From positions 1 through 33,167 of the forward strand of contig SYLI01000076.1 of NCBI GenBank assembly GCA_005809105.1: a stretch of 33,167 bases of DNA. The letters are read 5' to 3'. Each line of letters opens with the position of its first letter. The stretch's first letter is position 1. The notes beneath the pieces are model-generated. The model saw nothing but the letters and a program-made list of their open reading frames with translations, was not told the origin of the DNA and searched no databases. Positions 8,437-16,992 of the stretch are shown in pieces. The stretch comes from Verrucomicrobiales bacterium. Its GTDB lineage: Bacteria > Verrucomicrobiota > Verrucomicrobiia > Limisphaerales > UBA1100. Made by a program: the position numbers and the translations under genes.

Positions 8437-9909
8437 TCAGGCGAGGATGCCGGAAATGGGATGGCCAAAATCCATCTCGAGGCGCTTGTGCCCGGGCACT
8501 TCCAGAGTCCGCGCGTCCAGCCCCAGCTGATGCAGCACCGTGGCGTGGACATCGGTCACATAATGGCGGTGTTCCACCGCGTGGAAGCCCAGCTCGTCGG
8601 TGGCGCCGTGAACCGTGCCGCCGCGCACCCCGCCGCCGGCCATCCAGATGGAGAACCCGTACGGGTGATGATCGCGACCGTCGCTGTTCTCGGCCCCCGG
8701 CGTGCGCCCGAATTCCGTGGCCCAGACCACCAGCGTTTGCTCCAGCAGCCCGCGCTGTTTGAGGTCTTGCAACAGGCCAGCGATGGGCCGGTCCACCTGC
8801 GCAATGCGGGTGCTGTGATTTTGTTTGAGCTTGGAATGCGCGTCCCAGCCGTCGTCGTAAATCTGGATGAAGCGCACGCCGCGCTCCACCATGCGCCGCG
8901 CGCCCAGCGCCATGCGCCCCATGCGCTGCGTCTCGGGCTTGTCCAGCCCGTACATCTGCCCGGTGGCGGCGCTCTCCGCCGACAGGTTCATGACCTCGGG
9001 CACGGCCATCTGCATGCGAAAGGCCAGCTCGTAGGATTGGATGCGTGCACGCAGCATAGCGTCGCCCGGATCCGCTGCGCCCGCCAGCCCGTTGAGCTCG
9101 CGCAAGAGCTCCAGTTGCGCGCGACGCTCGGATTGGCTCACGCCCGCGCCGGGAGTGCCAAAGGGCAGGGGATTGGCGGGGTCCACCGTCAGCGGCACGC
9201 CCGCATGTTCCGGGCCCAGATAGCTCGCACCGTGCGCACCCACGCCCCCGCAGCATTCGCCGGGACCGCCGCCCATCACGACGAACTGCGGCAGGTTGTC
9301 ATTGAGCGTGCCCAGCCCGTAGCGCACCCACGAGCCCAGGGAAGGGTGGAGGCCATCAAAGATGTGGCGGCCGGTGTGGAACTGGAGCTGCGCGGCGTGG
9401 TCGTTGTCGGTGGTCCACATCGAGCGCACCACCGCCAGCTCATCGGCCTGGCGCGCCAGGTGGGGCCACCAGTCGCTCACCTCCAGCCCACACTGGCCAT
9501 GCCGCCCAAACCCCACCTGAGTGGGGTAGAGCTTGGGCATCAGCGACCGGGGAACGCCGGCAAAATCCCGAACGTTTTTCCGGTAGTACGGAGAGTTTAA
9601 CACCGCCGGGCCGTGGGGCGATTCGTCGAGCGTCATCCCCGCATACCGGGCGAGCGCGGGCTTGGGGTCGAAACTCTCCAGATGGCTTGTGCCGCCCAAC
9701 ATGAAAAACCAGATGACGCTGCGCGCCTTGGGCGCGAACTGCCGGTGGTGCCCGGGCGGCGCGCCGGCGGCCGAAGCGCGCGCGTCGCCATGCAGCAGCT
9801 CGCCCATGGCCAGGCCCGCCAACCCCGTGCCGAAGTCGCCCAGAAACGCACGGCGCTTCATTCGTCCGCAGGTGGGCCTTCGCAAATTGGAAATCCCGGG
9901 CGGCATCAT
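8437..9909 (-). CDS. DUF1501 family secreted protein (alkaline-phosphatase-superfamily fold)
   Basis: About 490 aa. A twin-arginine-like N-terminus is visible (MKRRAFLGDFGTGLAGLAMG, Arg19-Arg20), suggesting Tat export. Family hallmarks include MLGGTSHLESFDPKP near the N-terminus, and AEFGRTPG and GRDHHP in the C-terminal half, the last two typical of the metal-site region of DUF1501 proteins. The family is abundant in Planctomycetota and Verrucomicrobiota and usually sits beside a DUF1549/DUF1553 gene, as here; its reaction is not established. Start choice is uncertain: ATG 9909 lies just after the upstream stop with a weak GAAGGG upstream, whereas ATG 9942 (11 residues longer) would overlap the upstream gene by 23 bases. 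The gene is followed by a strong terminator, so it ends the operon. Confidence 0.88.
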   Translation of the reverse strand: MMPPGISNLRRPTCGRMKRRAFLGDFGTGLAGLAMGELLHGDARASAAGAPPGHHRQFAPKARSVIWFFMLGGTSHLESFDPKPALARYAGMTLDESPHGPAVLNSPYYRKNVRDFAGVPRSLMPKLYPTQVGFGRHGQCGLEVSDWWPHLARQADELAVVRSMWTTDNDHAAQLQFHTGRHIFDGLHPSLGSWVRYGLGTLNDNLPQFVVMGGGPGECCGGVGAHGASYLGPEHAGVPLTVDPANPLPFGTPGAGVSQSERRAQLELLRELNGLAGAADPGDAMLRARIQSYELAFRMQMAVPEVMNLSAESAATGQMYGLDKPETQRMGRMALGARRMVERGVRFIQIYDDGWDAHSKLKQNHSTRIAQVDRPIAGLLQDLKQRGLLEQTLVVWATEFGRTPGAENSDGRDHHPYGFSIWMAGGGVRGGTVHGATDELGFHAVEHRHYVTDVHATVLHQLGLDARTLEVPGHKRLEMDFGHPISGILA

Positions 9910-9919
9910 GAGGTTCCCT

Positions 9920-12900
9920 TCATCGGATGGTGACGAAGTCATGGTGATTCATCAGCACATGCACGAAGTTCTCGCGCGCCCGCAAGCCCGGCTCGGCCGA
10001 CGCAGGCACCCGGGGCGATGGCCCCGCAGCAAACCCGGCACCCGAGGGCTGCGCCAGCGCCACCGATTGGGCGCGCAGAAACCGCGCTCCCGCCGCAATT
10101 TCTTCGCGAGTCGCCGCGCGCGAAAGCACCGCCTCGAAGGAGGCGACCACAAACGCCTCCTCGGACGGCGCCTTGGGCGCCAGCGCACGCGCGAGGGTTC
10201 GCGCCTGATTTAACGCCAGTTCGCTGTTCATCAGCACCAGCGCCTGTTGGGGCATCACGCTCTGCCCTCGCCGGTAGCATTCGGTGGGATTGGCCAGATC
10301 AAACGCCTCGAGCATCGGCATCTGGTGATCGGGCGTGGTGCGAAAATACAGGCTGCGCCGCGCCGAGGTCTGCCCCGATGTATCCGGCAGCTCCGCCCCG
10401 CCCATCGTCAGATCCAAGCCACCGGCCACCGCCAGCAAGCCATCGCGCACCACTTCCGCCTCCATGCGGCGCGGGTTCATGCGCCATAACAGCCGGTTCT
10501 CAGGATCGCGCAACGCCTGGGGTGCCGCGCCCGCCACCGAGTCCCTCCGGTACGCCTGCGAGGTGACCATGAGCCGGTGCAGCGGCTTCATCCGCCATCC
10601 GTTCTTCATCAGCTCCACGGCCAGCCAGTCCAGCAATTCCGGATGGGACGGGGGCTGCCCCGCGACGCCGAAATTGGCCACGGTGGGAACCAGCGCCTGC
10701 CCAAAATGTCGCAGCCAGATGTGGTTCACTGCGACGCGCGCCGTGCGCGGATTGCGCTCATCGCACATCCACCGTGCCAGCGCCAGACGCCGGCCACTGC
10801 TCTGCTGCGGGTAGGCCGGCCCCAGGGGCGTGGGCAACGCGCCGGGGTTGGCCAGTGCCGCCTCCGCCGCGGCCAGCGCCTTTACTGCGGCCGCTTTCTT
10901 GGCGGCGTCGCCGGCTTCGAGCACGGTTTGCCTGGCCTTGGCGAGATTCCATTGAAGCTCTGCGAGGGCCGCCGCGCGCGAGGTTGCAGCGGCATCGAGC
11001 GCGCCGGCCACGCGCGCGCGTTCCGCCGCGACCCGTTTTTGAGCGCAGTCCTGCAGGGCCAATGCCGTGGCCACCTTTGCTCCGGCCAGCGCGTCGGCCG
11101 CGACCGCGGCGTCGGCGGCCGCATCCCAGCCCGCGCGCGTGCGCCCCGCGAAGGGCGTGGGCACGGCGACCGCGACCGATTGCGCGAGCGCAAACTCCGG
11201 CGGCAGCGCGGCCACGCGCAGGTTGTAAAACACCGCGGCACCGCTGTGAACCCACAGGGCAAAGCGCCCGTCGCAACGCGGACGCGGCATGGTGTAGGCC
11301 AGCGCCAGCTTGCCATCCACCCACACGTTGAGCAGCGAACCGCGCGCGGCGATATCCAGCGTCGTGGTTTCGTTGACACGGAGCGGGTGAGGGGCGATGC
11401 CTGCGGCCGGATAGGCCTCCTGCCCCTTCTCACGGTGGAAAGCCTGCACGGTGGAAGCGCCGCCGCTAATGGACGTGTACACGGCCTGGGCGTCGCGCAA
11501 GTCCACCGAGTCGAAGAACAAGCCCACCGAGCGAAAGTTCCCCGGCTCCAAAGTGCGATAGACCACGCGCGCGCAAAAGTCGCGCGGGATGGGGGTCTGT
11601 GCCTCGAGAGTGTGAAAGGTGCCCACGGTCTTTTGCGCAAGCCCCCCCGATTCGTGCACCCACGAGCCGCTGACGATGCGCCACACGTTGGTTCTGGCCG
11701 CCTTGAAGTCGTCCTCCAGAACCGCCCTTGGGCCGGCGGTGGCGTTGGCTGCTCCCGCGAGAAACGCGTCGCGTCCAAGCCGGGCGGCATGAAGCGCGAC
11801 CTCGGCCTTCCGATGCTCGCCTTGCGCCGACTGCACGGCCTTCGCGGCGTTGGTCAGCATTGTCTGCACGAGCGAGGGCTGCAGGGCCGGATAATACGCA
11901 TCCACCGGCAGCGTGACCGGAGCGATGGCGATGGGAATCGCACCCAACGCGGCCGGCGCACCCGGGATGAGTGGCTTTGATTTGTCCGGCTGGCGATCGT
12001 CGCCGCGCTGGAAAAGGTAGGTGGGCGCCTCGGGGGTCGCATCATAGGCACGGGAGAGGCCGGCCATCACCGCCTGCGGCTCGGTGTTTGCCGCCGTGGT
12101 GTCGGGCGCGGCGTCCACCAGATCGGTGCGCACCGAGTGGGGCTCGAAGAAAGCGCGGAACTGGTAATACTCCTGCTGCGAAATGGGATCGTACTTGTGG
12201 TCGTGGCAACGGGCGCAGCGCAGTGTGAGCGCCAGCATGCCCTGTGCGGTTTGCTCGACGGTTTCAAAGAGCCACACGTTGCGGTCAAACTTGTACCAGT
12301 TGCGCCCGAGATAGCCGGTGGCGCGCAGCACCGCGGGATCGGCGGGGGCCACTTCATCGCCAGCGAGCATCTCCGTCAGCATGCGGTCGTAGCCGCGATC
12401 CTGATTGAGCGATTCGATGATCCAGTCGCGCCAACGCCACAAGTGCCGCTGGCCATAGCGAATCTCGTTGCCCGATCCGTACCAGTCGCTGTACCGCCAG
12501 ATGTCCATCCAGTGGCGGCCCCACCGTTCGCCGTAGCGCGGGCTGGCCAACAGCCGGTCCACCACCTTTTCGTAGGCGTCGGGTGCAGCGTCATCGCGGA
12601 AGGCGCGCAATTCCTCCGGCGTGGGCGGCAGGCCGGTCAAGTCTAGGCACACGCGACGCAACAGGGCATCTCTGGGCGCAGGGGCCGCAGCAGCAATTCC
12701 CCGGGCGGCCCGCGCTGCGTCCAGAAACGCGTCGATGGCATTGCCTACGGCGGGCGCGCTGGCCGGCAATGCCGGGCGCTTGGGCGGCTGGAAGGACCAA
12801 TGCTGGCGCGGATCGGCCGGTGGCACTTCGTTCTCCGGGGCCACAGCGCCTCCTACAATCCATTGGGTGATGGCGGCCACTTGCTGCGCCGTCAGCGCTT

Positions 12901-13183
12901 CGCCCTCTGGGGGCATCCGTTCGGCGGGATCGTCGGATGCGATGCGCCGCAACATCGGGCTTGCGGCGGGATCGCCGGGCTTGAAGGCCGGGCCCGACTT
13001 GCCTCCACGCCTCAGCGCGGCAGCCGTGTCGGCGCGAAGGCCGCTCTTCTGCCGCAGTGCGCCATGACACTCGGCGCAGCGGGCGCGGAGCAGAGGCTGG
13101 ATGTCACGCAGGTAATCCACGGCTGCGGGCAACGGCCGCTCCGCAGCCAGCACCACCACGCAGACGAGTGCAAGCCGCCTCAT
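9920..13183 (-). CDS. Planctomycete-type cytochrome c / DUF1549 / DUF1553 protein with LamG-like insert
   Basis: A secreted protein of 1087 aa. Order: signal peptide (1 to about 20); PSCyt1-type c-heme domain with CAECH at 36-40 and a possible axial Met in ERMPP near 90; DUF1549 (about 150-350) containing a second CxxCH-like motif, CARCHDHKYDP at 323-333; a linker; a LamG/concanavalin-like beta-sandwich (about 488-660); a long Ala-rich likely coiled coil (about 675-760); and DUF1553 (about 785-1060, with ARVAVNHIWLRHFG). The family accompanies DUF1501 proteins and is thought to be periplasmic, with a redox or carbohydrate-related role that is unproven. ATG 13183 overlaps the upstream stop as ATGA. 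Family assignment is firm; the biochemical function is not. Confidence 0.9.
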   Translation of the reverse strand: MRRLALVCVVVLAAERPLPAAVDYLRDIQPLLRARCAECHGALRQKSGLRADTAAALRRGGKSGPAFKPGDPAASPMLRRIASDDPAERMPPEGEALTAQQVAAITQWIVGGAVAPENEVPPADPRQHWSFQPPKRPALPASAPAVGNAIDAFLDAARAARGIAAAAPAPRDALLRRVCLDLTGLPPTPEELRAFRDDAAPDAYEKVVDRLLASPRYGERWGRHWMDIWRYSDWYGSGNEIRYGQRHLWRWRDWIIESLNQDRGYDRMLTEMLAGDEVAPADPAVLRATGYLGRNWYKFDRNVWLFETVEQTAQGMLALTLRCARCHDHKYDPISQQEYYQFRAFFEPHSVRTDLVDAAPDTTAANTEPQAVMAGLSRAYDATPEAPTYLFQRGDDRQPDKSKPLIPGAPAALGAIPIAIAPVTLPVDAYYPALQPSLVQTMLTNAAKAVQSAQGEHRKAEVALHAARLGRDAFLAGAANATAGPRAVLEDDFKAARTNVWRIVSGSWVHESGGLAQKTVGTFHTLEAQTPIPRDFCARVVYRTLEPGNFRSVGLFFDSVDLRDAQAVYTSISGGASTVQAFHREKGQEAYPAAGIAPHPLRVNETTTLDIAARGSLLNVWVDGKLALAYTMPRPRCDGRFALWVHSGAAVFYNLRVAALPPEFALAQSVAVAVPTPFAGRTRAGWDAAADAAVAADALAGAKVATALALQDCAQKRVAAERARVAGALDAAATSRAAALAELQWNLAKARQTVLEAGDAAKKAAAVKALAAAEAALANPGALPTPLGPAYPQQSSGRRLALARWMCDERNPRTARVAVNHIWLRHFGQALVPTVANFGVAGQPPSHPELLDWLAVELMKNGWRMKPLHRLMVTSQAYRRDSVAGAAPQALRDPENRLLWRMNPRRMEAEVVRDGLLAVAGGLDLTMGGAELPDTSGQTSARRSLYFRTTPDHQMPMLEAFDLANPTECYRRGQSVMPQQALVLMNSELALNQARTLARALAPKAPSEEAFVVASFEAVLSRAATREEIAAGARFLRAQSVALAQPSGAGFAAGPSPRVPASAEPGLRARENFVHVLMNHHDFVTIR

Positions 13184-15633
13184 TTTTTCTCCACGGGCAG
13201 CCGGCTCTCCAGCGCCGCCGCCATCCGGCCCCAGTAGCCCACGGGGTCCAGGTTCATCACCTCGGCGTAGCGTGTGGCCGCCTGGGCATTCTCGCCGGCG
13301 GCTTCGTGCAAGGCGCCCAATGCCAGCCGCGCCTGAACCGCTTCCAATTCCTGAGGGTGTTGAGCCAGCACGCGCTGGTACGCCACCCGCGCCTCATCGA
13401 GAGCACCGCGTTCCTCCAGACAAGCTGCCAGTCCCAATTGCACGGTGGCAGCCACCGGCGGCAAGGGGCGCGATGCCAGCGACTGGAGTTCTCGTTCTGC
13501 GGCCTGCGGCCGGCCCTCGGCAAAGTGCATCGCCGCCGCCATGAGCTGGGCGCGTTGCGCGGTGAGCGTGCCGGGATGGGCCAGAGCCCATTGCGAGAGC
13601 ACTTCGCCGCTGAGGGCGTTGGTGCCCTGCATGAGCTGCCCAAGCCTGTCGCTGGCGTCGCGCTCGGCCGGTGGCAGGGGGCTGGTGTCCAACCGGCCGC
13701 CTCGCGCCGTCTCGGCCGCCAGACGTTGTTGCGCGCCCTGGTACACGGCCTGTTCTTCCTCCAGTCGCAGGACGGTCTGGTGATGGAGATTTAATTGGGC
13801 CTGCAGGCGCGTCTGCGTGGAGATGGTGGCATTGGTGTCCTTGATGGCCGCGGCCGTCTGCACCAGCTGTTGGCGCGCGGCATTAAGTTCGGCCTTGAGT
13901 TCGGACTGACGCCCGAGCTTGACGTCCAGAAGCATTTTCAGCCGCACCTGCTCCCATTCAGGCAGGAACCACGCCGGCGGCCGCACCTGCGGGCCGCGTG
14001 CCGGAGCCGCCGGCTGGACGATGGGCGCCCTCGCCGCTGAGATACCCTGCTGCCTCAGCCCTTCGGCGTATGCGGGCAGCAATGCGGTGGCATTGGCGTC
14101 GGTCACGGGCACGCGGCGCGCCAGATGGATCATGCGCCCGCCCGAGGGCGTGGCCTCAAACGCCGTCAGAGTGGCGTGGGGGGCGCGGGTGTCGGTGAGT
14201 TCACGCGCCGCCTGCTGCGCGTCGGCCAGCGCGAGGGGCGCCAGAGCAGGCCACTGCGTCTGCAGCAGCGAAAAGGGCGGCAAAGCCTGGAACGTCGTGT
14301 TCGCGTCCTGGCACATGCGTTCAAACCGGTCGCCCTGCTTGAGGCGCGCGGCGAAAATCTGGCGCAGCGCCTTGCCGCGGATTTGTGCGGCGGCCCACGC
14401 CTTGTCCACGCGACAGTCGCGCATGATGAGCAGCCGCCGGTTCTGCGGCAGGGCGGAGAAGGGCGGCAATGACGCCTCCTGACGTTTTAATAGCGCGACG
14501 AGACAAACGGCATCCGACTCGAACACCGGGTCGGGCCAGACGCGGTTTTCCGGCAGGCGCGCCGCCGCCTCGAACGTGTTGGACAGACCCGGCGGCGCCG
14601 TGGCGCCCGCCGCGCCGTCCAACTCCTCCACCCGCAGGGCGGGGCGGCCCGTGTCGGCGCGCACCGCCTCGCGCAATCGCGCCACGTCGGGCAGCGAGCC
14701 CACGAAGATCTGATCGGCCAGTTTCTGAATCCGCTGGTGGGCCAGGAGGGTCGCGCGAATGCGCCCCAGTGCCTGCGCTTCTGCGAGCGGCTTGCCCAAC
14801 GCGTCGGGGAAGGCCGCCGGCCCGTTGTCCCGGTAGATGGCCTTCGCGCTTTCCTCAATCTCAGGCGAGGGCGCGGCGGCCGCCGCGTCCAGAGCCGCGA
14901 AGGGCAATCGCACCGCAACCACACGCAGCGAAGGCGGCGGCCGGTAGCGCGCCGCGTGGTTGGTGTAAAACTCTGCCGCCACCACGTCGTCGACCAGTAC
15001 CTGATCCAGATGATTGGTCGCGGCGACCACCGTCACCTCCATGTAGAACTGCTCGTGGTCGAACTCGAAGAGCCGCCGCGCCACGCGCGAGGGGAGGAAC
15101 GCGCCACCAGCAGCCCTCACCTGATGGAGGTGCGACATCGCCATCTCGGCCTGCGCAAAGCGGGCAAAGTCCTCGCCATCCAACCGGTGCGTGGAAAGCA
15201 CCTTGGCCGTGAACTGCTGGTGGGTCGTGGCGTTGGAAGGCCCGCCCCCGCCCGCGAAGAGGCGATCGGCCGCCGCCAGCGCCACCGTGGGGCTAAACCC
15301 AATGGCCAGCTCGCGCGCGTGTGCGAGGAGTCGGCCGCGGATGTGGGTGTCAAACACCCGACGGTCCATGTCAGGCTGGCCGTCGCCGTCCAGATCCTCG
15401 CCGGGAAGCCGATCGGGCGACTTGGCTCCCTGCAGCAGATAGCCCACGGCAAGCTCGCGGCGCGTGGCGTCTTGCTCCGGGGAGGACGGGGGGGCATTCG
15501 CGGGCGTGAGGGCGGCCGTCGCATTCTGCGAGGGAGGCGGGGTGACGGCAGGCTTTGCAGGTTCGCCCGGGCCACATGCCAGAAATCCCCACACGCCCAA
15601 GACGAAGCACCAGCACCACCGCGCACGCGCCAT
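13180..15633 (-). CDS. Putative SurA/PpiD-like periplasmic foldase lipoprotein with C-terminal TPRs
   Basis: 817 aa. The N-terminal lipoprotein signal has a lipobox at FLAC (Cys20), then a Pro/Ala/Ser linker. An EF-hand-like loop DLDGDGQPDMD follows near residue 80. The middle resembles chaperone and parvulin regions of SurA/PpiD-type isomerases (VLVDDVVAAEFYTNHAARYRPP, then VRLPF), but a clear catalytic parvulin core is not obvious, so it may act as a foldase without isomerase activity. A likely coiled coil lies at about 570-660, and the last 120 residues look like TPRs (LGLAACLEERGALDEARVAY, LGALHEAAGENAQAATRY). The stop overlaps the start of the cytochrome-like gene (ATGA), suggesting it helps export or fold the two proteins encoded after it. 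The family call is tentative. Confidence 0.5.
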   Translation of the reverse strand: MARARWCWCFVLGVWGFLACGPGEPAKPAVTPPPSQNATAALTPANAPPSSPEQDATRRELAVGYLLQGAKSPDRLPGEDLDGDGQPDMDRRVFDTHIRGRLLAHARELAIGFSPTVALAAADRLFAGGGGPSNATTHQQFTAKVLSTHRLDGEDFARFAQAEMAMSHLHQVRAAGGAFLPSRVARRLFEFDHEQFYMEVTVVAATNHLDQVLVDDVVAAEFYTNHAARYRPPPSLRVVAVRLPFAALDAAAAAPSPEIEESAKAIYRDNGPAAFPDALGKPLAEAQALGRIRATLLAHQRIQKLADQIFVGSLPDVARLREAVRADTGRPALRVEELDGAAGATAPPGLSNTFEAAARLPENRVWPDPVFESDAVCLVALLKRQEASLPPFSALPQNRRLLIMRDCRVDKAWAAAQIRGKALRQIFAARLKQGDRFERMCQDANTTFQALPPFSLLQTQWPALAPLALADAQQAARELTDTRAPHATLTAFEATPSGGRMIHLARRVPVTDANATALLPAYAEGLRQQGISAARAPIVQPAAPARGPQVRPPAWFLPEWEQVRLKMLLDVKLGRQSELKAELNAARQQLVQTAAAIKDTNATISTQTRLQAQLNLHHQTVLRLEEEQAVYQGAQQRLAAETARGGRLDTSPLPPAERDASDRLGQLMQGTNALSGEVLSQWALAHPGTLTAQRAQLMAAAMHFAEGRPQAAERELQSLASRPLPPVAATVQLGLAACLEERGALDEARVAYQRVLAQHPQELEAVQARLALGALHEAAGENAQAATRYAEVMNLDPVGYWGRMAAALESRLPVEKK

Positions 15634-15639
15634 GATGGG

Positions 15640-15668
15640 AGGCTATCCGAACGCCCGGGAGCTGGCAA
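15640..15668 (-). promoter_or_regulatory. Weak candidate promoter before the SurA-like gene
   Basis: Minus strand: TTGCCA (15668-15663, five of six -35 matches), a 17-base spacer, then TAGCCT (15645-15640, three of six -10 matches), with six bases left before ATG 15633. The geometry is the same as at the lipoprotein operon promoter and would again give a leaderless mRNA. The -10 match is poor, so this is a suggestion only. Confidence 0.25.
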
Positions 15669-15677
15669 CGGGAAGCA

Positions 15678-16187
15678 TCAGCGCCTGCGAGGAGCCGCAG
15701 CATCCACCAACTGGCGCACCTCCCAGAGTCGGTGCACTTGCTTGAGAAGCAGGAAGCCAAGCACCAGAAAGGTCGCGCCGATGCCCAACACCGCCGGGGA
15801 GAAGTGGTCTCGCAACTTGAGTAGGTGCCACAGGCCGCGGTATCCCGCCAGGTAATAGCCAAAGGCGAATGGCACCAGGATCCCCGCCGTGGTGAGGGCG
15901 AACCCACGCCAGCGCGGCAAGCCCGCCGCAAACGCCATCGCGGTGTAGGCGTAGAGGTAAACCGCGGCCATGGAGAGGATGGACAGCAGCAAGAGCGGCA
16001 GGTAATCGGCCGCCCACAAGCCCTTGCGCACGGCCTGCACGAAGGCAAAGCCCGCCACCACCCCCAACGCAACCAGCGAAAGCGTGGTGGCCGATCTGGT
16101 CTTGGCGGCGAGCGAGTCTCCCGGAGATGCCACTTCGGGCGGATCCCCAGTGGAACCGGGAGGGACGTTGGGCTTGTGCCGGCTCAC
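15678..16187 (-). CDS. Small four-helix membrane protein, function unknown
   Basis: I do not recognise the family. With the start used here it has about 169 aa. A polar Pro/Ser-rich N-terminus is followed by four strongly hydrophobic segments (about 33-52, 60-88, 94-112, 127-147) and a short basic tail ending APRRR. The only ATG in the frame is deep inside a helix, so a non-ATG start must be used. GTG 16187 is my choice; TTG 16223 (8 bases after the upstream stop) and GTG 16301 (overlapping the upstream gene by about 70 bases) are alternatives. It is the last minus-strand gene of the phosphonate locus, so a role in handling or displaying the lipid product is possible but unproven. Confidence 0.6.
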   Translation of the reverse strand: MSRHKPNVPPGSTGDPPEVASPGDSLAAKTRSATTLSLVALGVVAGFAFVQAVRKGLWAADYLPLLLLSILSMAAVYLYAYTAMAFAAGLPRWRGFALTTAGILVPFAFGYYLAGYRGLWHLLKLRDHFSPAVLGIGATFLVLGFLLLKQVHRLWEVRQLVDAAAPRRR

Positions 16188-16230
16188 GCCAGCCAACGTA
16201 TCGGGCGACCGGTGCCGCAGCAAGAGGCCT

Positions 16231-16989
16231 TCAATGGCTGGAAAACTTTTGCGTGGCGTGCTCCAAATCCTCGGGCGTGTCAATTTCGATCCAATCCTCA
16301 CTCGGATCGAAGTGACAGGCGACGGGGTGGCGCGGCAGGAATTGATTGAGCAGGTGCTCCCAGTTTAGAAGCGCGTGCGCGGGATCGGCCAGAAAGCGCG
16401 CGGCGGCGTCTTTCAAGGCTGACCGTCCTGCGGCGCCAAACTTCAGGATGCCCATCGCCTCGCCGGCAAACCGGTGCTCGCGCAGTTCGTCGCTCGTCAA
16501 TGCGCGCTTGTCCACGGTCTTCCACACCCTTTCCGAATCATCGACCAACACCTTGGTGCATTCGATGTCATCGGGGCTGCCTGCGCCCACCAGCAGGGCG
16601 TCCTCGTGCGAAGCCGCGATGAACCGCTCCAGGATGTGCGGCGCGTACATCAAGTCCGCGTCAAAGATCAGCACGCCCTCCGCGTCGTGACACAATCCCA
16701 AGTGAAGCGAGTGCGTGTTCCCCTTGGTCGCGTACTCCACGTTGTCCACCCAGTGCAACCGCACCCCCTCGGCACATCGAGCGGCGGCCGCCCGCACCAG
16801 CTCCTGCTGGTGGCCCACGACGAACACCGCGTCGCGCACGCCGCAGGTGCGCAACGCCGCCAAGTGCCGGTGCAAGAGAGTGCGCCCGTGCAGCTCCAGC
16901 AGGATTTTCGGGTGGCCGAATTGCCCCCCCATCCGCGTGCCGCGCCCGGCCGCGAGAAAAATGGCGGTGTGATCTGCCGCTCTGCCCAT
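16231..16989 (-). CDS. LicC/PntC-like cytidylyltransferase
   Basis: 252-aa soluble nucleotidyltransferase with a complete set of family signatures: LAAGRGTRMG at 12-21 (nucleotide loop), HPK at 26-28, NVEYATKGNTHSL at 83-94 (as in LicC-type phosphocholine cytidylyltransferases), FDADLMY at 109-115 (metal-binding aspartates) and WIEIDTPEDL at 233-242. The family joins CTP to phospho- or phosphono-alcohols and amines, giving CDP-choline or CMP-AEP. In a locus that makes 2-aminoethylphosphonate, CMP-AEP is the obvious product, but a fused nucleotidyltransferase is also encoded at 20283-21890, so the division of labour is unclear. The start lies 3 bases from the upstream dioxygenase stop, indicating one operon. 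Confidence 0.8.
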   Translation of the reverse strand: MGRAADHTAIFLAAGRGTRMGGQFGHPKILLELHGRTLLHRHLAALRTCGVRDAVFVVGHQQELVRAAAARCAEGVRLHWVDNVEYATKGNTHSLHLGLCHDAEGVLIFDADLMYAPHILERFIAASHEDALLVGAGSPDDIECTKVLVDDSERVWKTVDKRALTSDELREHRFAGEAMGILKFGAAGRSALKDAAARFLADPAHALLNWEHLLNQFLPRHPVACHFDPSEDWIEIDTPEDLEHATQKFSSH

Positions 16990-16992
16990 AGC

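Noticed and set aside
8214-8552. N-terminal extension of the third lipoprotein to 8552
   Set aside because: It would run through the terminator and put the lipoprotein signal about 110 residues inside the protein.
10577-11980. 467-codon plus-strand open frame
   Set aside because: Antisense to the DUF1549/DUF1553 gene; Arg/Gly-rich without any family signature.
14732-14739. GCTGGTGG octamer (E. coli Chi), also seen elsewhere in the window
   Set aside because: In GC-rich DNA this octamer is expected by chance, and the Chi of this organism is unknown; counting against a shuffled background would be needed.
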